From contig OX336354.1 of NCBI GenBank assembly GCA_946902875.1, positions 8,529,247 through 8,593,246 on the forward strand: a stretch of DNA of 64,000 bases, written 5' to 3'. Of this stretch, positions 45,936 to 57,283 are shown one piece after another. Positions within the stretch are counted from its first letter, which is position 1. Each line of letters begins with the position of its first letter. The stretch is from Nematopogon swammerdamellus. Its lineage: Eukaryota; Arthropoda; Insecta; Lepidoptera; Adelidae. The notes under the pieces were generated by a model. It had not been told where the DNA came from. It saw only the letters and a program-made list of their open reading frames with translations, and made no database searches. Both the position numbers and the translations under genes were made by a program.

Positions 45936-47496
45936 CGTATTTATATTTCTGGCTGACGAAATCATTGACCTCTCATCAGACTACTCTGTCGTAAGTAGTC
46001 TGTGTTCTAATGAAATATTTAAAGATACCATACGTAATGTTAATATTACTGCAGCAAGAATAAATAGCGGCGAACTCTACATACAGGTGAAGCGGACAAT
46101 GTTCGCACTTGGCAAATTGTACCTAATACTAATGCCAAGGCAAAGCGGAAAAGATTAATCCCGAATGATTTAGAAAATTTCCCAAAGTAACAATTTAATT
46201 AGGATTAACTAAACGATCGTCATTATTGAATAATTAAATCCGGCATTAGCTATTTGGGCGGCCATTGATTCAGTTATTACCTCATTTAAGCCTATTAGCG
46301 CCGTTTCAGGCTCTTCAGGCCGACCTCTCCAAATGGCTTTTCGATTATACAAAATGTTCATCCCTTACTGATCATTACAATTTGTACTCTATTGCTTTAT
46401 AAACGTGCATTTAATTTATGAACTGCCTACTTAAATTACAAATTAATTAATTTAGGTGGTTAATTTGTATACTCGTATTTGACTGATTTATTTCTATGAT
46501 CTGTTGATGCGCTCACGGCTTTGCAGGTACCTAACTTAAGCAGACTTACACGAAATCGTCGACGTACTTGATGTTGTCGTCCCACCTGGTGTGTGGTCTG
46601 GTCTTCCAACACTCCGTTTACCTGTCCAAGCCCGCCAGTGTAGGACACGGTTACTCCAACGGTCGTCGTCGTCGTCTCTTCGGCTGACTTGCCCAGCACA
46701 CCGCCACTGATGAAAGACGCTTGTAAATAGGTTGAGAATATAGAAGACGCTTCATGACATAAAATGCAGACGTTACATTTTTGTAATAATATGTAGAAAC
46801 TAAGTATGCATATTATAGAATAATATAGTATTGTTCGTTGATCCAATATGCTTATCGATGTTTAGGGCTCGGGACTAACGATGTATCGGTCTCTAATATA
46901 ACTTAAGACATACAAAGCATGGGTTTGTTTAACTAGCATAGATGCATATGCATATAAACAAACATTGAGTGTCCATCAATTCGTCGAACGCGCCAAATCC
47001 AATGATAGGCCTGCATCAAACAAAACCACATCACAAATGAAGCAGCGATCCTTGGCATTAGGTAAAGGTTAGTCGCCCGCATTTTAATCAGTCACCTATA
47101 TATAGGATACACTGGCTGAAGCTATGAAAGGAAGGGGCGGTCGGTGGCGCAGAGCCTGGAGTTGGGAATTGGGTCAGCGGGTCGCGCGCCGTTTCTCATG
47201 TCAGCCTATTTCTCTTCGCCACCCCTCCCGCTCGAACCGTCTCCCAACCGGTCCGCCAACAAATCGACTTAACAACCCCCGAAAAGGGCAAAAGATCGTC
47301 GGCAGACCGGTCCGGCAGACATCCTTTCTTTCAGGTTCATCGAGCGCCAATCTTCGTAAGATAAATTTTGAGTAATCTTATTTACGGCTGCTGCGCTGCG
47401 CTCGTAAGTTTTTTAAGACACCTTCAGGAGGTTTGGGACTAAAACACATTTTCCGAGTTATTTCTTCCATCGGACGTTATTTAGAGCACTTACAGG
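45936..47496. other. No supported gene; homeodomain-type motifs at 46140-46330
   Basis: AGATTAATCCC, AATTAGGATTAACTAA and AATAATTAAATCC lie within about 100 bp (46150-46245), including TAATCC and TAATTA cores. A 9-bp hairpin (CAGACTACT) lies at 45977-46002. The minus frame at 46460-46846 has no recognised domain. Confidence 0.35.
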
Positions 47497-47504
47497 AAAA
47501 TGTC

Positions 47505-47860
47505 AGCCTCGGTAGCTCAGTGGTGCGAAAGGTCGACTGTCGTTCGCGATCATAAACACACCTGGGCGCGGTCAGAACTTGGATGGCTGAACGTGGTGCG
47601 GATTCTACGTAAACCCTTCTTACCTTACTGGGTGGTACGGTTTAATCCATGGGTTTAACCCGCGCCCAGGTTAGTGGCCACCGTTCTGATCTGAATGAAA
47701 GACGGTCGAAGCGGCTATGTAAATAATTAATGTTTTCCGTCCAGCTCTATATAGCCGGCACGACCAAAGGAAAACGCTGACATGGCACCTAGTTCACCAA
47801 GGTGTTATGGACTGACGTCACGGATGTAGTAGGTGCCAACCGAGTCAGTTCCCATAAAAA
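47505..47860 (+). mobile_element. SINE family A, near full length, with target duplication
   Basis: Starts AGCCTCGGTAGCTCAGTGG and ends CAGTTCCCATAA. AAAATGTC flanks it on the left (47497-47504) and overlaps the tail on the right (47857-47864), an 8-bp target-site duplication typical of LINE-driven retroposition. The head is partly rearranged: the 5S-like part is CTGGGCGCGGTCAGAACTTG and the T-arm part is abbreviated. Confidence 0.8.
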
Positions 47861-47978
47861 TGTCTCACATAATATAGTTGTTGATATTGTCATCCAATCG
47901 AAATCCAACCAAATATTATTGCAAAATTAGTCATAATATTACTGTTTCAGTAAATACATCACGAGAAGCAGTAATAGG

Positions 47979-48106
47979 CAGTGTAGCCGGCACGACCGAA
48001 GGGAAGCACTGACGTGGCACCAAGCTCACCCGGTGTTATGGGCTGACATCACGGACGTTGTAGGTGATGTAGCCAACCGTGTCGGTTTCCATAAAAATAA
48101 AAAAAA
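47979..48106 (+). mobile_element. SINE family A, 3' third
   Basis: CAGTGTAGCCGGCACGACCG through TTATGGGCTGACATCACGGA and GTGTCGGTTTCCATAA to an A-rich tail. It lies about 120 bp downstream of another copy in the same orientation. Confidence 0.8.
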
Positions 48107-49915
48107 GTAGTAGGAGCATGTGAGGGAGACATAATCTTGAAAATGCCAAACAATAACTTGCAGTTCCTTTGCAATCCATATTAGTATACGTACTTAGGCA
48201 GAACGGGTGCTGAAGCGACTCGGCTGGACCGATAAAATTATCTTCTTTGATCAAGGTTTGGAGTTTGAACCCATGATCACGAATCATAGTAAGCAACTCG
48301 ACCAGTCGGCTAAGTCATTTGTAAATAACTTTTGTAATATTAAGTCAACGTTCAACTTAGACCAACTTAATTATTCCGTCAGACAGGCGGGCGAGGCGGC
48401 AGGTAGAGCCAGCAACGCAAACGAGTTGGAAACAGTTTCCTGCATCCAGTTACTGCATTATGTACGTAAACTGAACTGCCGTCACGTTCTGATATCTCTA
48501 TGCTTTGTTCTGTCTGCGGACGATAGTGTTGTAGGTAAGGGTAGATTTTAATATCATGTAAGAAATGTTGACATGTGTAACCCAAAATCGCAAGTGTCGA
48601 ACCAAGTGTTGTGTGTGTTGCTAAGGAAATTAAAATGTTATATTTTTGTTTGTTACAGGTAAACTTCGCCTCGTGATCATAATTCCAAAGCTTTAGAAGA
48701 AAATCAAGATCAGTATATTATGTATGAGTGAGTGTGAAAATTTTTCCATAAAATATGTCCATTAGTCCTTCCAAGCGCCCGAGCTTAAATCTCTCCCTCC
48801 TTACGACAGCGTGCTCTCCGCAATTAACTTGACCGGGAAAGTATGCTCTCTTTTTTGCCCAGCCACAGAAACCCCGCAGATCCGCAACAAAGGTGTGATT
48901 TTTCACCCGTCCGAAGGTACGTGGGGAGCTCTCCCAAGGGCGGAACCTTCCCACTTTTAACGTGTCCCTATGCGTACGGGTCGTCCAACATTCGGACGTG
49001 GTTTCTGTACGAAATGTGACTTTAGGTATATGTAACAAAGTTCACACTTAATCAGTCAGGTTCGGTAGTGACCTCGGATCTGCTCTTAACTTCGTCCATA
49101 ATAATTGTTCCTTATGTTTACACGCAAAAGTTACATGTTGTGGCTTGTACTTGTTCATATACTTGGCTGATAAGTCCATAAATTATAAGTCTATAGTTAG
49201 ATTTAATTATACTAAAATCTGTTAGAAACGTATGAAAGGGCCACTGACTTCTTATGTTTTAATTAAAATGAAAAAAAGAAGGATAGATGACGACCGACTA
49301 ACCTGGGAGATAATTTAAATCCTTCTGTGATTTCGTTCATCGATCTAACTTTATTCGATATGAGCGAACGGTTTTAAGACAAACCTGTCCATGCCATTAT
49401 AGTTTCTGTTTTCATAGTCAAGTCTCCGAATAAGTCTGTCTGTGAACTTTGATGTCTGGGAGATATGATATTTATATATTCAGACATCCTGACCTCATAT
49501 AGTAATTAAGGTACATTACATGCTCATATATCGTAGCTTCCACGTACATAGCTCCTGGCTCCGTCCGAGTCGGAAGATCCGACTTATGCTAATACAAAGT
49601 AACCAATAGCCGTGGTCTGTTTCATTGTCGTTCTGAGATGAACGCCGCGCGGAGGCCTTTAGTAAATCACTCGATCTTGCAACTTCTCCCAATACCACTC
49701 AAGTCGCTCCTGAAGCTATCGTTCCTATAAATATTGTGCGTGAGGGAACCCCATCTGTGTGGCCCACGTTAGCCAGCCGGGTCAGATGTCTCGGGTCACG
49801 GGGCCGGGCGGCACGGCGGCGGGGTGGCGGGGGGAGACAGCGGGGAGGGAAAAGTCGTGGGCTTCATTGAGCAACATTTGTTTTCATTTGTCCTGAAGAT
49901 TTACTGCTCAAATGA
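48107..49915. other. No supported gene; one short shared block
   Basis: 48838-48920 contains CTCTTTTTTGCCC and later CACCCGTCCGAAGGTAC. A similar pair (CTCTTTTTTGCCC, TACCCGTCCGAAGTAC) occurs at 63450-63530, so both may be pieces of a further repeat. The frame at 48207-48551 has no recognised domain. Confidence 0.4.
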
Positions 49916-49980
49916 AGGCGGGTGGCCTAGTGGTCAGGTACTCAGGACGCTCTGGCTTGAAACTCGTAACCGATATTACC
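49916..49980 (+). repeat. tRNA-like SINE head fragment
   Basis: AAGGCGGGTGGCCTAGTGGT contains an A-box match (TGGCCTAGTGG) like the SINE head at 20426, but no clear B box or body follows. Confidence 0.35.
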
Positions 49981-50188
49981 TATTAGTTTACGTTCTTTAC
50001 TTTCTCATGTTCGTATGGTGTTAAGTTAAGGATTTTGGATGGTCTCACTGTTTTGTACTGTTGTACCGGATGTCGGTAAAAGTGTGGAGAGAGAGATGTC
50101 AGCGTCCTCTGTCTCCACGTGTTGGCTGCGCACCTTGCTGTTGGGTGGGCTACTACCCGAAGTGCCCGATGCCACAGAATAGAAAAGA

Positions 50189-51138
50189 GTACCAGAAGCG
50201 ACACTCCACAAGGCCACATAAAGGAATAGCTACTCTTGCTGAGACGCAATAAAGTGCAATTCAGCTCGCAAAGCGCTGCATGCCTAACTCGAATAATAAC
50301 CTACATCACGCTTCTCTTTCTATCGCATAACTCTATCTCTTTTGGCGCGATTCGTATCGTGTTGGGGTTGTCGTCTTGTGTGACGAATAAATTACTGTTA
50401 ATAATTACTTAGCAGTTTTTTTTTTGACAAAACTCTGTGGCTTCTCGGAAGTATAATGATGATGACATGCTAATTTTATTGATTCATTTATTTAATTAGT
50501 TTCTTATTTTAATTGTTGTATATTAGATAAGCGCAAAATGCCTATGAATAAACTGCCTCTGCGAGACAGATTCTTCTATTGCAGAGCCTCCTTTGTAAAT
50601 GCGTACATGAAATAATGAAATAAATAAATTATTTGATTTGACATATTATTATTATCATTTCTTTATTTTCACATTTTTACTAAGTATTTATATTAATTTT
50701 ACATATTTTATATTATACAAAAACTTATAAAAATACACAAAATTATCATATTATTATTATCATCATTCGTTCATTACCGAGATAGTATTATTAGTATTAG
50801 TAGTCATTATTAATTGTTTATTAACACATTTACAATATTTACATTAATTTCACATATACAAAGTATAAAAATACAAATATATACCTAAAATTAATCAATA
50901 TATTAAATTAGTCATTAGTAGTATTACGATGCTCCAATTGCTCCATTATTATTATATCGAAGAATAGGCACAGAATACTTCATAGCTACTGAATAGAATA
51001 GTTCGTTCCATCCAGGCGATCGACTGTATGCGTGCGCTCGCAAGTGCGCGCGGGGCTGCCCGGACTGTTTTGTATTCTCCGAATATCGCGCGCTGTAGGT
51101 GATTATCGCGGTAGGTATGAAGGAGTGTCTGAGGCCTG
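50189..51138 (-). repeat. Repeat family D, copy 2 (inverted relative to copy 1)
   Basis: The reverse complement matches copy 1 (27991-29213) in two modules. 50930-51138 holds GATGCTCCAATTGCTCCATT, TGTAGGTGATTATCGCGGTA and GAAGGAGTGTCTGAGGCCTG. 50189-50345 holds GCGACACTCCACAAGGCCAC and ACCTACATCACGCTTCTCTT. The middle (50346-50920) is AT-rich and does not resemble the middle of copy 1. Confidence 0.75.
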
Positions 51139-51690
51139 CCGATGCTCTCAGTGAGCTAATTGTGTATATGCAGAGTGTATTTATTATTTCGAGAATGTGT
51201 TGTAGAAACGTATTGCATCTGACGTCTATCGTCAGCGCCACGCCATCTCACGGCATGATTGTGAATCTTTTGTTTTGTCTCTTTGGCGCGTAGTGTTGTA
51301 AGCGGCCATCTATTTTCCACTCGGAGGAAATAGGATTTTCCATGCAGCTGTGGCTCTAAGTATCGCCACGCCACACTGTCGCGTGGGGAGATGCTCACAG
51401 ATACAATATTATTTTAATGTTTAGGCTGCGGAGATCTAGGTAGGTTATGCTCATTTTCAATTGTACCTACATATTATTACATTACAATTACAAAAGCCTA
51501 TTCCGGCCAAGTGCGAGAGGAGACTATCGCTTTGCTGGCTGCGCTGCAGTAATCGATCGCTATCATTATCACTGATCGCTATACGTCCAGCTTGTAACCT
51601 GACGCTGTTGTGCTGAATCGAGCGAGAACTCACCAGCGCGGCGGCACAACCGTTTTTACGGAAGAGAAAAAAAAACACTGAAAAACCACT
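51139..51690. other. No supported gene
   Basis: Short frames only. Confidence 0.4.
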
Positions 51691-51922
51691 TTTCTTGTAT
51701 GGGGACCCCTTATTATATTTTTTTTACATTTTGCTATTTTTATTATTTGTTAGGATATCCGTCATAATAATACTTACTCGTATTCTGTGAAAATTTCAAC
51801 CGGCTACCTATTATGGTTAAAAAATGCAGCCCTTTAAAGGTAGGACAGACGGCGCGGCGACGCGGGCGGGGCCGCGGCGGCGTAGGTTTATTAATAGGCT
51901 TCCGTATGGATACGGAAACATA
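51691..51922 (-). repeat. Repeat family C copy, minus strand
   Basis: TTATTTGTTAGGATATCCGT, CGGCTACCTATTATGG, GGACAGACGGCG and ATAGGCTTCCGTATGGATAC follow in the order expected for a reversed copy of 60389-60678. Confidence 0.6.
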
Positions 51923-52177
51923 AAAAAATACTCTGAGATCCCTAACCATCTGTACGTGCATACATAGCTGTCGGACACTAGACTCTGTGACTAGACGGCC
52001 ACTCAGCGCAATGAGTGAGTGCATTGTGTGTGTGCGCTACTCTACCGATCCAAACATCAGCAGCGCTGTTTGATCGCGTGCCGCCGCGACGCGCCGCGCG
52101 CTTGCTCGTGAATCTTCCTCGCTATTTGGAAATGCAATTCGGACGGACGCACACGCGATTCGCGAGTCGCGACGACG
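51923..52177. other. GC-rich insertion site of the Transib element
   Basis: GC-rich sequence around 52060-52177 with repeated CGACGC and CGCGA words. 52173-52177 (CGACG) is the left copy of the Transib target duplication. Confidence 0.6.
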
Positions 52178-52213
52178 CACAGTGGGGCGATACCGTAAAA
52201 AATGGGACATAGG
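52178..52213 (+). repeat. Transib left terminal inverted repeat
   Basis: Bases 1-7 are CACAGTG, identical to the consensus recombination-signal heptamer. An A-rich block GTAAAAAAT follows at bases 18-26. It mismatches the right repeat at bases 19, 25 and 26. Confidence 0.92.
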
Positions 52214-52549
52214 ATAATTAAATTTTTTTATTTTTATTTCTGAAATTTAAGTACGCTAAATTAATCTACCCATCATTATAAATAACATTCATAGATTCAT
52301 ATTTTCTCATTTAAGCCTTATTTTTCGAGATATACCACTTTTTATTAATTTGTACTATGGAAATTGGGTAACTTTATTTTTTTTCTCGAAATGCTTAAAA
52401 TAGCTAGACCCGTGGTTACTAAATAATGATTCCCCAAGTTAAAAAGATTATTACTGTGTAAAAACCGTATCCGACGACGTCCGACTTTTCCGTATAATGC
52501 CATTTTAATATTATAATAACATTTATTCCTGCAAAGCTCACCTTTATTC

Positions 52550-52820
52550 TTTTTTTTTTTTTTATTGAAACTGACACGGTTGGCTACATCACCTACAACG
52601 TCCGTGATGTCAGCCCATAGCACCGGGTGAACTAGGTGCCATGTCAGTGCTTCCCCCTTTGATCGTGCCGGCTACACTGAACTGGTCGGAGAACACAAAC
52701 TATTTACATAGCCGTTTCGACCGACGTTTCATTCAGTGCGGTGGTACCAACCCGGGCGGGTTAAACCCTACCACCAAGTAAGATTAGGAGGGAAGGGACC
52801 TACAGTTTTACGAGGAATCC
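52550..52820 (-). mobile_element. SINE family A nested inside the Transib element
   Basis: T run at 52550-52563, then the reverse complement of the conserved 3' end and body up to CGTAAAACTGTAGG and the edge of the T-arm module. The 5S-like and tRNA-like head is missing. The SINE must have landed after the Transib element, or in its lineage before it moved here. Confidence 0.85.
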
Positions 52821-53439
52821 GCTCGAATTACGAGGAATTCACTATATTCGTAACTTTCAGCTATATTCAAATAACAAATATTGTTTATTTGCATTGGATG
52901 TATATATTTGTATTTTAATGGTAAATATATTTCTCCATATCACCTATATATTTGAACTTGATGAAAATGTTTAATTTTTTTTTTATTGAAAGCGCGATGG
53001 CGCTGAGGCACCCAGAAGGTGACAAACGACGCCCATCTAATTAACTTTGTACTTTTAGTTTCATTGGTCTATTTTGATAATAATCTACGGAGCCGCTATT
53101 ATCGGCTGCTATACTTACTTATAATATCTCTTATAAATGCTTACCATTATATTAGGAATATTTTCAACTTCGCGAGGATTAGCGGATTAGGGATATTTAT
53201 GTGAATTGTCACGTATTTCCATGAAAGCTCTCGAAGAAACAATTACACTGCATTGCTAATTGTTATCTACTTAACAAGGATTAACGATATACCAGGAATA
53301 CTGCAAACTGTGCGAACTAATTAGCAGTATTCATTAGTGAACAACACAATCAATCTGGCACTCAGTCTGCTCCAGTCGTTTGCACGAGTCAGTCTTCCTA
53401 CCCGTGCTTTACATATTTAAAACTATTCAATACGAAAAC

Positions 53440-55596
53440 ATGGAGTCTTTTGTTAATAACATTGATATTTACGTGTTTATGAGAAATTGTGACAGTTTTC
53501 TGAATTACGCGGTATTGGTTGCCGCTATTGCCTCAATAGTTAGTGTAAATTTGCCCGAAGAGACACAAGTGAAAGAATTTTGTCGTAAATATTGTTACAA
53601 TCTACACAAACGATGGGTGAAGTCAAGCTACAACGAGGAACGTTTTCTACAGAAGAATCGAGAATGGTTGGACTCGGCCATCAAGTGGCCCGAATTCGTA
53701 AAGAAACAACTGCCTTCAGCGAGTAGCGACCTCGCGGATAACCAAAAGGTTTGCACTTCTCAAATAATTTCTCCGGGACCATCGACAGCGCCTCCTATCT
53801 TTGTAGCATCTTCACATAAATCATCGCCGAGAAAACCATTTGAAAGTTTAGGAGCCAAACAAAAGCGAAGAAGAACCGAAGACATTCGCACAAACTATAC
53901 ATCGCAGGAACTAGCATTTGCGACCAAAATGCGTTTGAAGGCAAATGGGAACGAGGACCTGGGGAAAGTTTTGGACCATTTGCTTCAGAATCCAGGCGAA
54001 ATCGAAAAAGTCAAAGAATTCATTGAAAAAAAGGAGTCCAAGACTGTTTATTCATCTGAAAAAGCACTTGCGATTTTGGTGTCTTTAAAGCTATCAAGAT
54101 GGCAATATATAACTTTAAGAGACATGGCTAAGGAAGAAGGTTCCGACCTCTATCCATCTTATTATAAAATTCAACATGCGAAAATTGAGTGTTACCCCCC
54201 AAAACAGGACATTGAAGTTACCGAAACACAGGCCAAAATTAAACTGCAAGCGCTTTTGGACCATACTGCAAAAAGAATTTTGAAAGTGGCGAACCGAAAC
54301 CTCACAGGTTGCCAGCTAACATTAACAAGCAAGTGGGGATTCGATGGCGCTTCTGGCCAAAGTACATATAAACAAAGATTTCAAGAACTGAACGAAGGAG
54401 ACGACTCAAGCATTTTCATGGCAAGTTTGGTTCCTATAAAACTGGTTTATGGAGACGAAGTGATCTGGGAAAATGAGACGCCATCTTCGACGAACTACTG
54501 CCGTCCTATCTTCTTCAAATTTATGAAGGAGACAATCGATAACGTGAAAAGTGAAATGGCTACCATAGAATCCGAAATACGAGATTTCAAAACCAGCGAT
54601 TACGAAGGCGTTTAGATTGAGCATTCGTTAATTATGACGATGATCGATGGTAAAATTACGTCGATTATCTCCGGTACCTCTAATCAGTCATGTGATATTT
54701 GCAGAGCTAAACCGTCTGAGATGAATAACGTTAATATAATTAAAAGTAAAGAAGTAAACACAAATATGTACCGGTTCGGACTATCTACGTTGCATGCCTG
54801 GATTCGATGCATGGAATGCCTTTTCCATATTGCATACCGCATGGATTTTCAGCAGTGGTCGGCCAAAGGTAATAATAAAGAAATTATGACCGAGAAAAAA
54901 AAACAAATTCAAGATAATTTCAGGAAAGAAACTGGTTTATTGATCGACGTGGTAAAACAAGGTTCAGGAACCACGAACGATGGCAACACTGCAAGGCGCT
55001 TTTTCCAGAATCCCGAGCAAACTGCCTCTATTACCGGTCTCGATAAGGATTTAATTAATAGATTCGCGGTGATCCTTAAGGCCATCTCCTCGGGAGAAAA
55101 ATTTTGCACTCAAAACTTTGAAATCTATGCTCAAGAAACAATTCAACTTTATATATCATTGTATAGCTGGTATCATATGCCAGCAAGTGTTCATAAACTT
55201 TTATTCCATGGATCTGAAATAATAAAGCATTTTAACGTAATTCCAATTGGCATACTCTCCGAAGAGGCATCAGAAGCAAGAAATAAAGATTTCAAGAAGT
55301 ACAGGGAACACTACTCTCGAAAATGCGATCGCAAATCGACTAATCAAGACATTCTCAACAACTTGCTCGTATCGTCGGATCCATATTTGTCTAGTATGAA
55401 GCCAAAACTTCAAAAACAAAAGCAGCCCTTATCCAGTGAAGTGCGACATTTGCTAATTATAGACGATAAAAATAAGGAAAATATTGAATTTATTGATACC
55501 AGTATTATCTGTGTTCAATCGGATGTGGAGGATGATGATGATTCTGACGCTGAAGACGCTTTAGGTTGTTCCAGTGATGAAAATGAAAATTTGTAG
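53440..55596 (+). pseudogene. Transib transposase, one premature stop
   Basis: Transib transposase cuts and pastes the element and is the DDE-type relative of the RAG1 core. The start is ATG 53440 (AAAACATGG, good Kozak context); the frame is open upstream to 53341 but has no ATG there. It runs 718 codons to TAG 55594-55596, with one internal TAG at codon 392 (54613-54615) and no frameshift. Candidate catalytic residues are D302 in GFDGASGQS, D403 in TMIDGK and E612 in SEEASEARN. A zinc-binding CDIC (C418, C421) followed by RAKPSEMNN is typical of this family. Between them lies WENETPSSTNYCRP (Transib-like). The C-terminus is acidic. AATAAA lies at 55609-55614. As drawn, the product stops before the second and third catalytic positions, so this copy should not be autonomous. 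Numbering counts the stop codon. Confidence 0.88.
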
Positions 55597-56837
55597 AAAT
55601 ATTGAGTAAATAAATTGTAATAAAAATAGGAAGCTTTATGTACTTTAAAAATATTTATTTAAAAGTTATTAAGTATGTTTTATTTTAAGGTTTTTGTAAG
55701 ATTGAAATAAGATTTTTTCTCAGAAATATGAAGTTTGAATTTCTTTTTGTTATGCACGATAAACATACTTCAGAAAATTACTTTTATTCTTGACCATAAT
55801 TTTTATTGATGGTTGGTATTTTTACATTAAATAGGCTCCGTTAAAAGCCATGGGTATTTGGGTAATAATGTATTATTACTTTGAAAACTTTTATTATTAC
55901 TTTTAATAATGTATTATTACTTTTCTCATCATTAATCACTATTCTTAATGTTGATGTTATTAATTTTATACTTTGAAGTAGGTTTATAATATACTTTGAC
56001 GGGGGCAATTTTTTGCCTAATTATAATAAATTATAGTAAGTTTGATATATCGAAGTGTGCAGAGCCACCAAAATGACGAAATGAAAATACACAACGATAT
56101 ATATAACTTATAATAAGTTAATAATTCGGTAAGTTCCGTAAATACAAAAATATATGTAGTTAGTTAAATATGTAGTAATTTATATCTGTTTAATTACTAT
56201 CGCCAGATTAATTTGTAATATTTTATGCAAATATGCGCCGTCTGATTGATTGTATTTTGTGTGTAATAAACGTACCATTCCACTACAATAATTTTATTCA
56301 GATTAGACTACTCAACTTGAAGAATCATTATTAAGTAACCACAGGTCTAGTTATTTTAAGCATTTCAATAAAAAAAGTTACTAAATCTCCATTGTACAAA
56401 CTATTGAAAAGGATTATAACACCTTAACAGAAAATCTCTGAGAACAAAAGGTTTTTCTAAATGCTGGTAAAATGTATTCACATATTCAGTTTTCCACATA
56501 TCTCAATTTTTTTTACTAAAGAATTTTCAATGTGATATATCTAAAAAATAACAATTGAAACCGAAAATATGGAAGAGTAATACTAGTTACAAGAAAATGT
56601 TTTTTTTTAAAGTTCAAATTGCTATATCTCAGAAAATAAGACTTAAAATGGAAAATTTCTAAGAATAAAAGTAGTTTGTAATCATTAAGAGAATATATTA
56701 ACATACTCACTTTTTACTATATTATAAATGTTTTTATAAGTGCTTATATCTCGGAAAATAATTTTTTTATCAAAAAATCTCACAGAATGAAAGTTGTTCG
56801 TAATTAATAGTAGAATCTATTTGCGTAGTCATTTCGC
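55597..56837. other. Transib 3' non-coding region
   Basis: AT-rich. From about 56340 it has degenerate repeats of an ATATCTCAGAAAATAAGA-like block followed by TTTCTAAGAATAAAAGT-like sequence, spaced roughly 100-130 bp. These may be transposase-binding or stuffer sequence; no gene is seen. Confidence 0.5.
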
Positions 56838-56873
56838 CCTATGTCCCGGTTTTTGCGGTATCGCCCCACTGTG
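56838..56873 (-). repeat. Transib right terminal inverted repeat
   Basis: Read inward on the minus strand: CACAGTG, spacer GGGCGATACC, then GCAAAAACC, which matches the RSS nonamer ACAAAAACC at 8 of 9 positions, but with a 10-bp spacer rather than 12 or 23. Confidence 0.9.
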
Positions 56874-56878
56874 CGACG

Positions 56879-57283
56879 CGACGCGACGACTCAGCGCCGC
56901 GCGCAGGTCCGGTACGGTGGTGGCGCCGATGTTGACGCCTCTGAAATCTGAATCGTTACTGCAACTTCTGCATGGATGGCATTGTGTGAGCGCTCTGGCT
57001 ATCTATTGTTGAAGTAATGTTCCAAGAAGAGGTCAATGTATTATTTCTCGGAAGGTTTACTAGCAGGTAAAATGCAAAGACTTAACAGTTGTTGTTTAGT
57101 AAACTTTGGATTGTTTTTTGTTTATTTAGAAAATTTACAGCTTAGCATTACAATAAACGATCAGTGTACAGTAATTATCGAGGTAATTATTGTAGTCAAT
57201 TACATTTTTTTTTACAAGCTATAATAAAAATCAATACAAAAGAAATTGTTTATTACTTATTCAATCCGGCCGGATTCTTAATA
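56879..57283. other. No supported gene
   Basis: GC-rich continuation of the Transib insertion site to about 56950, then AT-rich sequence. Confidence 0.4.

Larger units (their letters stand above)
52178..56873 (+). mobile_element. Complete Transib DNA transposon (RAG1-related)
   Basis: The left tip starts CACAGTGGGGCGATACCGTA and the right tip, read inward, CACAGTGGGGCGATACCGCA. The inverted repeats run 36 bp with 3 mismatches. The flanks are CGACG at 52173-52177 and 56874-56878, a perfect 5-bp GC-rich duplication as expected for Transib. Inside is one transposase frame. Subterminal inverted similarity continues (TTATTTTTCGAGATATA near 52320 against TATATCTCGGAAAATAA near 56746). A 5'-truncated SINE has inserted at 52550-52820. 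No second gene resembling RAG2 is present. Confidence 0.92.

Noticed and set aside
48718..49038. Minus-strand 106-codon open frame
   Set aside because: It lacks an ATG at the stated 5' end and shows no recognisable domain.
53380..53439. Longer transposase start upstream of ATG 53440
   Set aside because: The frame is open but has only TTG at 53380 and no ATG; ATG 53440 has a good start context.
52178..56873. A RAG2-like partner gene inside the Transib element
   Set aside because: No second frame of useful length or kelch-type motif exists on either strand; this is a single-gene Transib, not a ProtoRAG-type element.
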